Origin: Hymenobacter sp.
GTDB lineage: Bacteria > Bacteroidota > Bacteroidia > Cytophagales > Hymenobacteraceae
Assembly: GCA_025362615.1 (NCBI GenBank)
Contig: JANYFQ010000708.1
Location: 1-10,096 of the forward strand
Reading direction: 5' to 3'
DNA: 10,096 nt
Shown: positions 1 through 5,741 of the stretch, piece by piece
Layout of the letters: every line of letters begins with the position of its first letter
Position numbering within the stretch: position 1 is the first letter of the stretch
Position numbers and translations under genes: made by a program
Notes under the pieces: generated by a model
What the model was told of the DNA's origin: nothing
What the model saw: only the letters and a program-made list of their open reading frames with translations
Databases searched by the model: none

Positions 1-1
1 C

Positions 2-961
2 ATGGAGCACGTGACCAAGAAGTACGACCAGAAGCTGATTTTCCGCGACACCAACGTGCACATTGAGCGGGGCGACAAAATTGCCCTCATCGGCGCCAAC
101 GGCAAGGGCAAGTCCACGCTCATGCGCCTCGTGGCGGGCACCGAAGCCCCCACCGCCGGCAAGCACCAACTGGGCCACAACGTCATCATGTCGTTCTACG
201 CCCAGCACCAGCTCGAAAGCCTGACCCTCGACAACGAGATTTTGCAGGAAATGAGCGAGGCCGGCTCCAAGCGCAACGATATGGAACTGCGCTCGGTACT
301 AGGCTCCTTCCTCTTCACCGGCGAAGAGGTTTTCAAGAAGATAAAAGTCCTCAGCGGCGGCGAAAAGAGCCGCGTGGCCCTGGCCAAAACCCTGATTTCG
401 GAAGCCAACTTCCTGCTATTGGACGAACCGACCAACCACCTCGACATGGTATCGGTCAACATCCTCATCCAGGCCCTCGAACAGTACCAGGGCACGTTCA
501 TCGTCATCAGCCACGACCGGTTTTTTGTCGAAAACGTGGCCACCAAAATCTGGTACATCGAAGATTTCCAGCTCAAGGAATACCCCGGCACCTACGCCGA
601 ATACGAGCAGTGGCAGGAAGACCGCGAAAAGGCCGCCAAAAAAGCGGGTTTGCCCAGCCCCTCGGCCCCCAAGCCCACCCCCAAATCGGAACCCCACCAA
701 AGTTCCGCGCAGGCCAAAACCGAAGCGGCCCCCGCTAAAACCGCCTCGCCCGACCAGAAAAAAGCGCTGAAAGAGCTGGCCGAAGTAGAAGCGAAAATCG
801 ATGCCCTGGAAAAAGAATTAGCCACCTACGAAAAGCAGTTGGCCGACCCGCAGATTTACCAAAATACGGCCCAATTAAAAGATACCACCCTCAAATTTGA
901 GCTGGTGAAAAAAGAATTAATTAAACTCAACGACCGCTGGGAAATGCTGGCCGAATTGTAA
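2..961 (+). CDS. ABC-F family ATPase, C-terminal half (5' end outside window)
   Basis: This is the second nucleotide-binding domain and tail of an ABC-F protein, a soluble duplicated-ATPase family whose members act on ribosomes; it has no membrane segments. Visible, counting from the first Met shown: Walker A GANGKGKST (31-39), signature LSGGEKSR (117-124), Walker B running into DEPTNHLD (138-148), and the H-switch in SHDRFF (H171). A Pro/Ala/Lys-rich linker (about 212-255) leads to a charged heptad-like C-terminal segment (about 256-319), matching the coiled-coil domain of Uup/YheS/YdiF-like members. Full ABC-F proteins have two ATPase domains and are about 540-680 residues, so the first domain and interdomain linker lie upstream, and the ATG at base 2 is probably an internal Met. 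The gene ends in TAA and is followed at once by a strong terminator. The exact subfamily, and whether it is housekeeping or antibiotic-protective, cannot be told from this half. Confidence 0.93.
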   Translation: MEHVTKKYDQKLIFRDTNVHIERGDKIALIGANGKGKSTLMRLVAGTEAPTAGKHQLGHNVIMSFYAQHQLESLTLDNEILQEMSEAGSKRNDMELRSVLGSFLFTGEEVFKKIKVLSGGEKSRVALAKTLISEANFLLLDEPTNHLDMVSVNILIQALEQYQGTFIVISHDRFFVENVATKIWYIEDFQLKEYPGTYAEYEQWQEDREKAAKKAGLPSPSAPKPTPKSEPHQSSAQAKTEAAPAKTASPDQKKALKELAEVEAKIDALEKELATYEKQLADPQIYQNTAQLKDTTLKFELVKKELIKLNDRWEMLAEL

Positions 962-985
962 GCCAACAAACCCCACAAATCAAAA

Positions 986-1025
986 GACTCTCCCAAAGCA
1001 CGGTGCTTCGGGAGAGACTTTTTTT
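986..1025 (+). terminator. Intrinsic terminator of the ABC-F gene
   Basis: A long hairpin starts 25 bases after the ABC-F stop. The arm CTCTCCCAAAGCAC (988-1001) pairs with GTGCTTCGGGAGAG (1003-1016) with one A-C mismatch, and a T tract follows (1019-1025). An AAAAG run just before the stem mirrors the T tract, so the structure could also stop minus-strand transcription arriving from the ssb-like gene. Stem and U tract are seen directly; bidirectional use is inference. Confidence 0.9.
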
Positions 1026-1280
1026 GGTTTAAAGCCAACGGTTTAGGTGCTGATGCAGGCGGAGAATAGCACTCCAAATGTTGCGGTTTACACAAAGGCC
1101 AGACTGGAAAACGGCTGTTCAGCTTTTATTCTTCAGCCCCGTTTGCGTCAAGGCCATGTTGTGGGCAGTGCTTGTTCATTTGGCTTGGTCAAACTTTGGC
1201 AGCCCTACTGTTTTTAAAACATGGTTTGCCCGGTCGACTTTGTCCTTGAACAGGGGTGAGGCGCAGCGAAACGGCGGCTT
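1026..1280. other. Intergenic stretch with no recognisable gene
   Basis: These bases separate the ABC-F terminator from the 3' end of the minus-strand ssb-like gene. The stretch is less GC-rich than its surroundings. The only open frame that starts here (plus, from 1078) runs into the ssb-like gene on the opposite strand and has no familiar protein character. I see no tRNA fold, no large repeat, and no missing ssb tail encoding an acidic DDDLPF-like tip in any minus-strand frame. Confidence 0.6.
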
Positions 1281-1649
1281 TCATTGGTCGGCGGCGAAGG
1301 GCGGGGCCGCGCCGGTTTTCTTGTCCAGCAGCAGGATTTGTTCGGCCACCACTTCGGTTACGTAGCGGCGCTGCCCGGTGGCGGGGTCGTCGTAGTGGCG
1401 GGTTTTGAGCTCGCCCTCGACGCACACGAGGCTGCCCCGGCGCAGGTAGGCTCGGGCCAGCTCGGCCAGGCCGCGCCAGGCCACGACGGTGTGCCAGCCG
1501 GTGCTGCTTTAGGGTTGCCCGGCCTTGTCGCGCCAGGTTTCGGTGGTGGCCAGCGCGAACTTCGCCACCGGCAGGTTGCCATCGAGGGCGCTGATTTCGG
1601 GGCCTTTGCCCAGGTCGCCGATGAGGCTGACTTTGTTGAGGCCGCGCAT
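1281..1649 (-). pseudogene. Single-stranded DNA-binding protein (ssb-like), broken by an in-frame stop
   Basis: The minus strand from ATG at 1649 reads MRGLNKVSLIGDLGKGPEIS, the typical start of a bacterial SSB OB fold. The frame continues to codon 46, then meets TAA (1509-1511). After the stop the same frame resumes with SSTGWHTVVAWRGLAELA and RRYVTEVVAEQILLL, the rest of the OB fold, ending at TGA 1281. Alignment to SSB is continuous across the stop, so this looks like a point nonsense change rather than a frameshift. The total is 122 codons plus stop. It also lacks the acidic C-terminal tip (DDDLPF-type) that recruits partner proteins in housekeeping SSB, so it is more likely a second, accessory SSB than the essential one. 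A GTG at 1482-1484 could restart translation of the C-terminal 67 residues. A sequencing error, or a true short pair of peptides, remains possible. Confidence 0.8.
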
Positions 1650-1654
1650 GGGGC

Positions 1655-1662
1655 GCAAGGTA
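1655..1662 (-). promoter_or_regulatory. Possible -7 box before the ssb-like gene
   Basis: The minus strand reads TACCTTGC, five bases before the ATG at 1649. It resembles the Bacteroidota -7 consensus TAnnTTTG (established for the primary sigma factor of this phylum). I see no convincing -33 TTTG partner. If real, the transcript would have almost no leader. This is a weak call based on the motif and its resemblance to the box before the plug-domain gene. Confidence 0.25.
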
Positions 1663-1695
1663 GGGCCGGGTGGGGGAATGGCTTGGCCGGTTTGC

Positions 1696-1722
1696 GTAGC
1701 CGCTTTAGGGCTGCCGGGCTAC
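1696..1722. repeat. Short inverted repeat with GTAGCC / GGCTAC arms
   Basis: GTAGCC (1696-1701) and GGCTAC (1717-1722) are perfect complements around a 15-base spacer, in the gap between the small membrane protein gene and the ssb-like gene. Both strands therefore begin the element with GTAG. There is no T tract on either side, so it is not a standard terminator. It may be a degraded REP-like element or chance in GC-rich DNA. Confidence 0.4.
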
Positions 1723-1730
1723 CGGACACC

Positions 1731-1979
1731 TCAATCGGCATCGGGCCGGGCGGGCGGCGGGGCATTGCGGGCCTTTATTTCGGCTCGGATGCCCCGCAAA
1801 CGCTCGTTCAGGCGCTTGCCGGAGCGAACGAAAAAGAGAATAAACAACAGCGGCAGGATGAGCGGAAAGATGCGAAAGCCGTTGTGCGCCACCGGGTAAA
1901 CCGCCACGCCAGCCATCAGCCCAATGATGAATTGGTGGGTTAGGAGGGCGGTTTTTTGCTTCTTTTCCTCGGCCAGCAA
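1731..1979 (-). CDS. Small two-helix membrane protein of unknown function
   Basis: The frame encodes about 82 residues. A charged N-terminus (LAEEKKQK) is followed by two hydrophobic segments (about 17-33, containing FIIGLMAGVAVY, and about 37-53, containing FPLILPLLFILFFV). A basic C-terminus follows (SGKRLNERLRGIRAEIKARN). I do not recognise a named family, though small proteins of this layout occur in Bacteroidota. The start is uncertain: no ATG or GTG lies in frame between here and an upstream in-frame TAA. The choices are TTG at 1977-1979 (used here) or CTG at 1986-1988, and the frame before these (TLEQ) still looks protein-like. It lies upstream of the ssb-like gene on the same strand and diverges from the plug-domain gene. 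Overlapping longer frames on both strands here have low-complexity Pro/Arg/Gly content and look like shadows. Confidence 0.6.
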   Translation of the reverse strand: MLAEEKKQKTALLTHQFIIGLMAGVAVYPVAHNGFRIFPLILPLLFILFFVRSGKRLNERLRGIRAEIKARNAPPPARPDAD

Positions 1980-2085
1980 CTGTTCCAGGGTGAGTGCGGA
2001 TGGGAGTTGGGTTTCCTTGCGTTGCGGGGGTGAGAATTGGGACGGCCCGCGGGGCCGGTGGCCCGAATGTAGGGCCGCTGGCCGT

Positions 2086-2093
2086 TACTTTCG
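2086..2093 (+). promoter_or_regulatory. Possible -7 box before the plug-domain gene
   Basis: TACTTTCG stands four bases before the ATG at 2098 and matches the Bacteroidota TAnnTTTG box except at the seventh base. No clear -33 TTTG is visible in the GC-rich upstream DNA. If used, the mRNA would be nearly leaderless, which fits the lack of a Shine-Dalgarno sequence. Weak call. Confidence 0.28.
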
Positions 2094-2097
2094 TGCC

Positions 2098-3435
2098 ATG
2101 CGCTTCCTCTCTTGTTCTTCGCTGCTGGTGCTGGCCGCCGGGTGCGTACCGCTGGGTACGCCCATCATCACGGGCACCGCGCCCGGCACTTCGGCCCAGC
2201 AGGCCGCCCCCGAATACTACGCCGACAAAGCCCTGCGCTACGCGGATTACGTCTATTCGCCCGACGTGAAAAGCGTACAGTGCTACGTGGCCACCGGGGC
2301 GCAAACGGAAGTTTTTCAGCCGCCCGTCGTGCCGCTGGGGCAGGCGCAAGGCATTGTGCTGGAGTTTGATGTGTTGGGCGCCCAGACGCAGCGCCTCACG
2401 GCCCGGCTCGTGCATTGCGACCTGGGCTGGCAGCCGTCGGTGCTGACGGATATGCAATTTCTCAACGACATCAACGAGTTTCTGCTCACCGACTACCGCA
2501 CCGGCGTGGGCGGCAAGGTACCGTATTACCACTACCGGCTGCCGGTGCCGAAGGTCAAAATCAGCGGCAATTATTTACTCGTGGTGCAGGGGCCGGGCGG
2601 GGTGCCGCTGCTAAGCCGGCGGCTACTGGTGTACGAAAACCAGGTGCAGGTGGGCCTGCGCCCCGGCATTGTGGCCGGCGGGGCCGAGCGCTACACCCGG
2701 CAGCAACTCGATTTCGTCATCAACTACGCCGGGGCCAACCTCGTGAACCCGGCCGCCGAAGTGAAAGTGGTGCTGCGCCAAAACTACCGCTGGGACAACG
2801 CCCGCTACAACCTCGCCCCCACCTTCGTCCGCGATGCCGAGCAGCGGTTGGATTACCAGTATTTCAACCTCGAAAATACCTTTCCGGGCCTGAGCGAGTA
2901 CCGGTTTTTTGACACCCGCTCGCTACAGGCCCCCGGCCTGGCCGTGCAAAGCATCGACTTGAAAGCCAACCCCGTGCAGGTCAAGCTGGCCCTGGAAGTC
3001 ACGCGCAACGGCCTGGCCTACAACCAGTACGTGGACACCAACGGGCAGCGCGTGTTCGAGAGCCGCGAATACGGCGACGGCCGCAGCAATGCCGACTACG
3101 CCGACGTAACCTTCCAACTCGCTGCCCCTTCGCCCGCGCCCGGCCCCGTGTACGTGCTGGGTGCGCTGACGGACTGGCAGTTAAAAGACGAGTTTCGACT
3201 GACCTACGACGAGGCCGCCGGCCGCTATACTGGCCACGCCCTGCTCAAGCAAGGTTACTACAACTACAGCTTCGCCGTGGCCGGCGCGGGCGGCACGGCC
3301 GACGAAACCTACTTCGAGGACACCCACAACCAAACCGAAAACCAGTATGATTTGCTGGTGTACTACCGCCCACCCGGCACCCGCACCGACCTGCTCATCG
3401 GCTACCAGCAGACGGGTTTCAACAGCCGGCAGTAA
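2098..3435 (+). CDS. DUF5103 / type IX secretion system plug-domain protein
   Basis: This 445-residue exported protein fits the DUF5103 family. In Flavobacterium johnsoniae a member of that family was found as the Plug sealing the periplasmic mouth of the SprA translocon of the type IX secretion system. Recognisable family blocks are VKSVQCYV, then LVHCDLGWQPS, then the DINEFLLTDYRTG and YYHYRLPVP region, and SGNYLLVV. A C-terminal beta-rich, carbohydrate-module-like domain contains GPVYVLGALTDWQ and KQGYYNYSFAV. The N-terminus MRFLSCSSLLVLAAGC is hydrophobic and ends in a lipobox-like AAGC with Cys16, suggesting a lipoprotein. The frame stays open upstream to 1924, but only the ATG at 2098 gives a signal sequence, so I chose it. 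Length is normal for the family. The next gene is separated by a terminator, so it is probably its own unit. A role in type IX secretion here is inferred from the family. Confidence 0.85.
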   Translation: MRFLSCSSLLVLAAGCVPLGTPIITGTAPGTSAQQAAPEYYADKALRYADYVYSPDVKSVQCYVATGAQTEVFQPPVVPLGQAQGIVLEFDVLGAQTQRLTARLVHCDLGWQPSVLTDMQFLNDINEFLLTDYRTGVGGKVPYYHYRLPVPKVKISGNYLLVVQGPGGVPLLSRRLLVYENQVQVGLRPGIVAGGAERYTRQQLDFVINYAGANLVNPAAEVKVVLRQNYRWDNARYNLAPTFVRDAEQRLDYQYFNLENTFPGLSEYRFFDTRSLQAPGLAVQSIDLKANPVQVKLALEVTRNGLAYNQYVDTNGQRVFESREYGDGRSNADYADVTFQLAAPSPAPGPVYVLGALTDWQLKDEFRLTYDEAAGRYTGHALLKQGYYNYSFAVAGAGGTADETYFEDTHNQTENQYDLLVYYRPPGTRTDLLIGYQQTGFNSRQ

Positions 3436-3456
3436 CGCGGGGTTGAGGCCCGCGAG

Positions 3457-3480
3457 GCACGGGCCTTCGCCCGGCTTTTT
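3457..3480 (+). terminator. Intrinsic terminator after the plug-domain gene
   Basis: CGGGC (3460-3464) pairs with GCCCG (3469-3473) across a CTTC loop. Two further G-C pairs form past a bulged A (3457-3458 with 3474-3475), and five T follow (3476-3480). It begins 22 bases after the stop codon. A second hairpin, AGGCCCG (3446-3452) with CGGGCCT (3460-3466), uses some of the same bases and would compete with it. Confidence 0.75.
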
Positions 3481-3562
3481 GCCCGGTTGCGCCCCGGCCG
3501 TAACCCGGCACCAGCGCCCGCCGTTGCAGGCGACACAGCGCGGGGCAATGGTCCGGCACGGT

Positions 3563-3601
3563 TTTGCATTGACTGATTTTTCGCCGATTTCTTACGTTCT
3601 G
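3563..3601 (+). promoter_or_regulatory. Possible promoter of the M48 protease gene
   Basis: A TTTTG run at 3562-3566 and a TTG at 3569-3571 lie upstream of TACGTTCT (3593-3600), a partial match to the Bacteroidota TAnnTTTG -7 box. There are 21 bases between the TTG and the box. This would give a leader of about 30 bases containing the hairpin at 3604-3624. The surrounding 40 bases are AT-richer than the flanks. Pattern match only. Confidence 0.3.
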
Positions 3602-3603
3602 AC

Positions 3604-3627
3604 GCACGGGTTGAAAACCCGCGCTAC
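3604..3627 (-). repeat. REP-like element: GTAG plus near-perfect hairpin
   Basis: On the minus strand, GTAG (3627-3624) is followed at once by a palindrome. CGGGTT (3607-3612) and AACCCG (3616-3621) are perfect arms around a three-base loop, extended by two more pairs past one mismatch. A 5' GTAG next to an imperfect hairpin is the hallmark of REP sequences moved by RAYT (TnpA-REP, Y1-type) transposases. Only one copy is in this window, so dispersal in the genome is not shown. It lies 8 bases before the M48 start and would fold in that mRNA leader. Confidence 0.45.
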
Positions 3628-3635
3628 CTCAAATT

Positions 3636-5030
3636 ATGACTACTAACTTCCTGCGCTGCTTTCGCGTTGCCGCTCTCATTGCTTTGCCAATCAGTGCTTT
3701 CGCGCAAGGCGCGAAGCCCGACCCGCAAATCCTGGCCCAGTTCGGCTCGTTTGAAAACGCGGGCCTGCAAAAGTTCATCGACAGCAAAGGCCAGCAGATG
3801 AACCGCGTGTCGGATAAGCCCGGCGATTATGGGTTTACCATCGTCGATTCGCCGGTCATCAACGCCTTTGCCACGCCCGACGGGCACGTGTATTTCACGC
3901 GGGGCATTATGGCGTATTTCAACAACGAAGCGCAATTTGCCGGGGTGCTGGGGCACGAGTTGGGCCACATCACGGCCCGCCACGGGCAGAAGCAGCAGAC
4001 GCGCTCCACGATTGCCAGCGTGTTGCTGGGCGTGGGGTCGATGGTGTCGAGCCGGGTGGCCTCGCTGGCGCAACCGCTCTCGCAGGGCCTGGGCGTTTTG
4101 TTTCTCAAATACAGCCGCGACAACGAGAACGAAGCCGATGGCCTGGGGGTGAAATATTCGACCAAAATCGGCTACGATGCCGCGCAAATGGCCGATTTTT
4201 TCACTACCCTGCAACGCACGGAGGCGCAGAGCGGAGCCGGCGGCATCCCGACGTTTCTCTCCTCGCACCCCAATTCGGCCGACCGCTACCAGCGCGTGAA
4301 GGGCCTGGCCGCCCAGCAAAAAAGCACCCTCGGCAAAACCAAGCTCAACGTAAATCGCGACGGCTACCTCCGCGCCATTGAGGGCCTGCCCTACGGCGAC
4401 GACCCGCGCCAGGGTTTCGTGGAGGGCGGCGTGTTCTACCACCCCGGCCTCAAGTTTCAGCTTCCCATTCCGGCCGGCTGGAAGTCACAAAACACCCCCG
4501 ACCAGTTCCGCATGAGCGAGCCCAACGGCAAGGCCCTGCTCGTGTTCACGGCCGCCCCCGGCGCAACCCTCGAAGCCGCCGCCCAGGGCCTCGCCCAACA
4601 GCTTGGCCTGCAAAGCCCCACGGCCCAAAAAACCACCATCAACGGCTTCCCCGCCCTCACCATCGAAGGCGACCAGGCCGCCCAACAAGGCCAGCAGCAG
4701 GCCCCGGCCCACACCCTCACCTACCTCATCCAGGACGGGCAATCCATTTTCGCCCTCATCGGCCTTGCCGCCCCCGCCACGTTTGGCAGCTACGCGCCGC
4801 AGTTCAGCGCCTCGGCGCAAGGCTACAGCCGCCTCACCGATGCCGCCCGCCTGGGCCGCCTGCCCGAGCGCGTACGCATCAAAACCGCCGCCAAGCCCAC
4901 CACGCTCGCCGCCGCCTTCAGCGCCAACGGTGTGCCCGCCAAGCGCCACGAAGAATTAGCCATTCTCAACGGTATGAAAACCACCGACCGGCTGAGTGCC
5001 GGGCAGCTTTATAAAGTGGTGGGAAAGTAA
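3636..5030 (+). CDS. Secreted M48 family zinc metalloprotease (COG4784-like)
   Basis: This 464-residue protein is probably periplasmic. A signal peptide covers about 1-23, with cleavage after AFA (21-23). The M48 core has the zinc-binding HELGH (H107, E108, H111) and the third ligand E164 in RDNENEAD. A later SSHPNSADR block (209-217) is also usual in M48 enzymes related to BepA/YfgC. After the catalytic domain comes a middle domain (about 250-400, beginning GLPYGDDPRQG). The last 59 residues (406-464, including AILNGMKTTDRLSAGQLYKV) resemble the LysM-like tail of COG4784 proteases. All key residues are present, so it should be active. Substrates are unknown; relatives handle misfolded or outer-membrane proteins. 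It is flanked by a terminator before and opposing genes after, so it is likely monocistronic. The start codon is the ATG directly before the signal peptide. Confidence 0.92.
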   Translation: MTTNFLRCFRVAALIALPISAFAQGAKPDPQILAQFGSFENAGLQKFIDSKGQQMNRVSDKPGDYGFTIVDSPVINAFATPDGHVYFTRGIMAYFNNEAQFAGVLGHELGHITARHGQKQQTRSTIASVLLGVGSMVSSRVASLAQPLSQGLGVLFLKYSRDNENEADGLGVKYSTKIGYDAAQMADFFTTLQRTEAQSGAGGIPTFLSSHPNSADRYQRVKGLAAQQKSTLGKTKLNVNRDGYLRAIEGLPYGDDPRQGFVEGGVFYHPGLKFQLPIPAGWKSQNTPDQFRMSEPNGKALLVFTAAPGATLEAAAQGLAQQLGLQSPTAQKTTINGFPALTIEGDQAAQQGQQQAPAHTLTYLIQDGQSIFALIGLAAPATFGSYAPQFSASAQGYSRLTDAARLGRLPERVRIKTAAKPTTLAAAFSANGVPAKRHEELAILNGMKTTDRLSAGQLYKVVGK

Positions 5031-5090
5031 ATAATGACTTGGTTGCTTGTGAATTTACAAGCCCGTTGCTTATCACGCTGAGTTGTAAGA

Positions 5091-5121
5091 TTCTTGGTAC
5101 GACGTGAGGGAAAACCAAGAA
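5091..5121. terminator. Weak inverted repeat between convergent genes
   Basis: TTCTTGGT (5091-5098) and ACCAAGAA (5114-5121) form a perfect 8-base inverted repeat with a 15-base spacer, immediately after the vapC stop codon on the minus strand. A second, tighter hairpin lies nearby: GCTTGT (5045-5050) with ACAAGC (5057-5062), just after the M48 stop. Neither has a proper T tract, so these are weak candidates for ending the two converging transcripts. Confidence 0.35.
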
Positions 5122-5124
5122 ATT

Positions 5125-5511
5125 TCAGTCCCAGGCAGTACTTGCGGCGTATTGAGTAAAAATCAAGTCTTTAGTAACCAGTACGAGATTTTCGACATGG
5201 GCTTGGGCGATAATGATGCGGTCGAACGGGTCGCGATGGTAAAAAGGTAGCGCGGTCAGCTGTTGAACGTGGTCGAAGGTGATGGGCAGTAACTCGATTG
5301 CATTTTCGGTCATAAACTCTGCTACCTGTGTCAAACTTCCGCGCATTTCCAGTTTATTAAGGCTCGTTTTGATGCCCATTTCCCAGATGCTGGCAATGCT
5401 CACAAAGCATTTATTGGTGGGTTCTTCAACTAGATTTTTAGCAGTGGTGCTCAACTGCTCATCCGCGTTGAAAAACCAAATAAGCGTGTGCGTGTCAAGT
5501 AATAAATCCAT
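5125..5511 (-). CDS. vapC: VapC-type PIN-domain toxin ribonuclease
   Basis: This 128-residue PIN-domain protein is the probable toxin of a type II toxin-antitoxin pair. VapC toxins are metal-dependent RNases that often cut tRNA or rRNA. From the ATG at 5511 it starts MDLLLDTHTLIWFF. The acidic active-site set appears complete: D6, E44 in SIWEMGIK, D94/D97 in HRDPFDRIIIAQA, and D115 in LVTKD. Length is normal for the family. The ATG overlaps the antitoxin stop by one base (TGATG), indicating translational coupling. A GTG one codon earlier (5512-5514) is also possible. GC content is lower than in the flanking men and protease genes: my hand count gives about 42% for 5341-5520, suggesting later acquisition. 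The real RNA target cannot be read from sequence. Confidence 0.9.
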   Translation of the reverse strand: MDLLLDTHTLIWFFNADEQLSTTAKNLVEEPTNKCFVSIASIWEMGIKTSLNKLEMRGSLTQVAEFMTENAIELLPITFDHVQQLTALPFYHRDPFDRIIIAQAHVENLVLVTKDLIFTQYAASTAWD

Positions 5512-5714
5512 CACATATACTCTTTGAAATCATCAAGCGGTTCATCAAAGTCCTCGCGCATTTTAAAAAAACCTTTGGCGGCCCCAAACTTACGGGGCTT
5601 GAGCGGATGCGAGGCAACAGCCTTGGCTTTCAATGATTCAACAAAATCCAGCACGTCCTGCCGAAGGTTGGCTGGAAGGCTGGAAATCTGGTCGTATAGT
5701 TGAAGGTTGGTCAT
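5511..5714 (-). CDS. DUF2281-like antitoxin partner of VapC
   Basis: This 67-residue protein starts MTNLQLYDQISSLPANLRQD and continues with VLDFVESLKAKA. That is the usual N-terminus of DUF2281 proteins, which pair with PIN toxins in Bacteroidota and cyanobacteria. The C-terminal half (GAAKGFFKMREDFDEPLDDF) has the KGxFxMxxDFDEPLxDF motif commonly seen at the tail of such antitoxins, where it would contact the toxin. It directly precedes and overlaps vapC. Its ATG is only 27 bases after the menB stop, so it may be read through from the men transcript or from its own short promoter (a TACCTTAT box lies at 5726-5733 on the minus strand). TA antitoxins usually repress their own promoter, but I see no clear operator. 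Confidence 0.85.
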   Translation of the reverse strand: MTNLQLYDQISSLPANLRQDVLDFVESLKAKAVASHPLKPRKFGAAKGFFKMREDFDEPLDDFKEYM

Positions 5715-5741
5715 GGCGATGGAAAATAAGGTAGGCTGAAA

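Noticed and set aside
1078..1365. Plus-strand open frame starting in the intergenic stretch after the ABC-F gene
   Set aside because: It runs into the ssb-like gene on the other strand and looks like random translation; no start signal or family resemblance.
1284..1943. Long plus-strand open frame (about 219 codons) across the ssb-like region
   Set aside because: It is Gly/Ala/Val-rich, antisense to the clear SSB and membrane-protein frames, and typical of shadow frames in GC-rich DNA.
1924..2097. N-terminal extension of the plug-domain gene
   Set aside because: The extension has no signal sequence and overlaps the divergent small gene; the ATG at 2098 begins a proper signal peptide.
1705..2532. 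Minus-strand open frame of about 275 codons reaching into the plug-domain gene
   Set aside because: It overlaps a well-supported plus-strand gene and a better minus-strand frame, and its content (His/Gly/Arg/Pro) shows no family character.
3624..4442. Minus-strand open frame opposite the M48 protease
   Set aside because: It is exactly antisense to conserved catalytic sequence (HELGH, NENEAD); a shadow of biased codon use.
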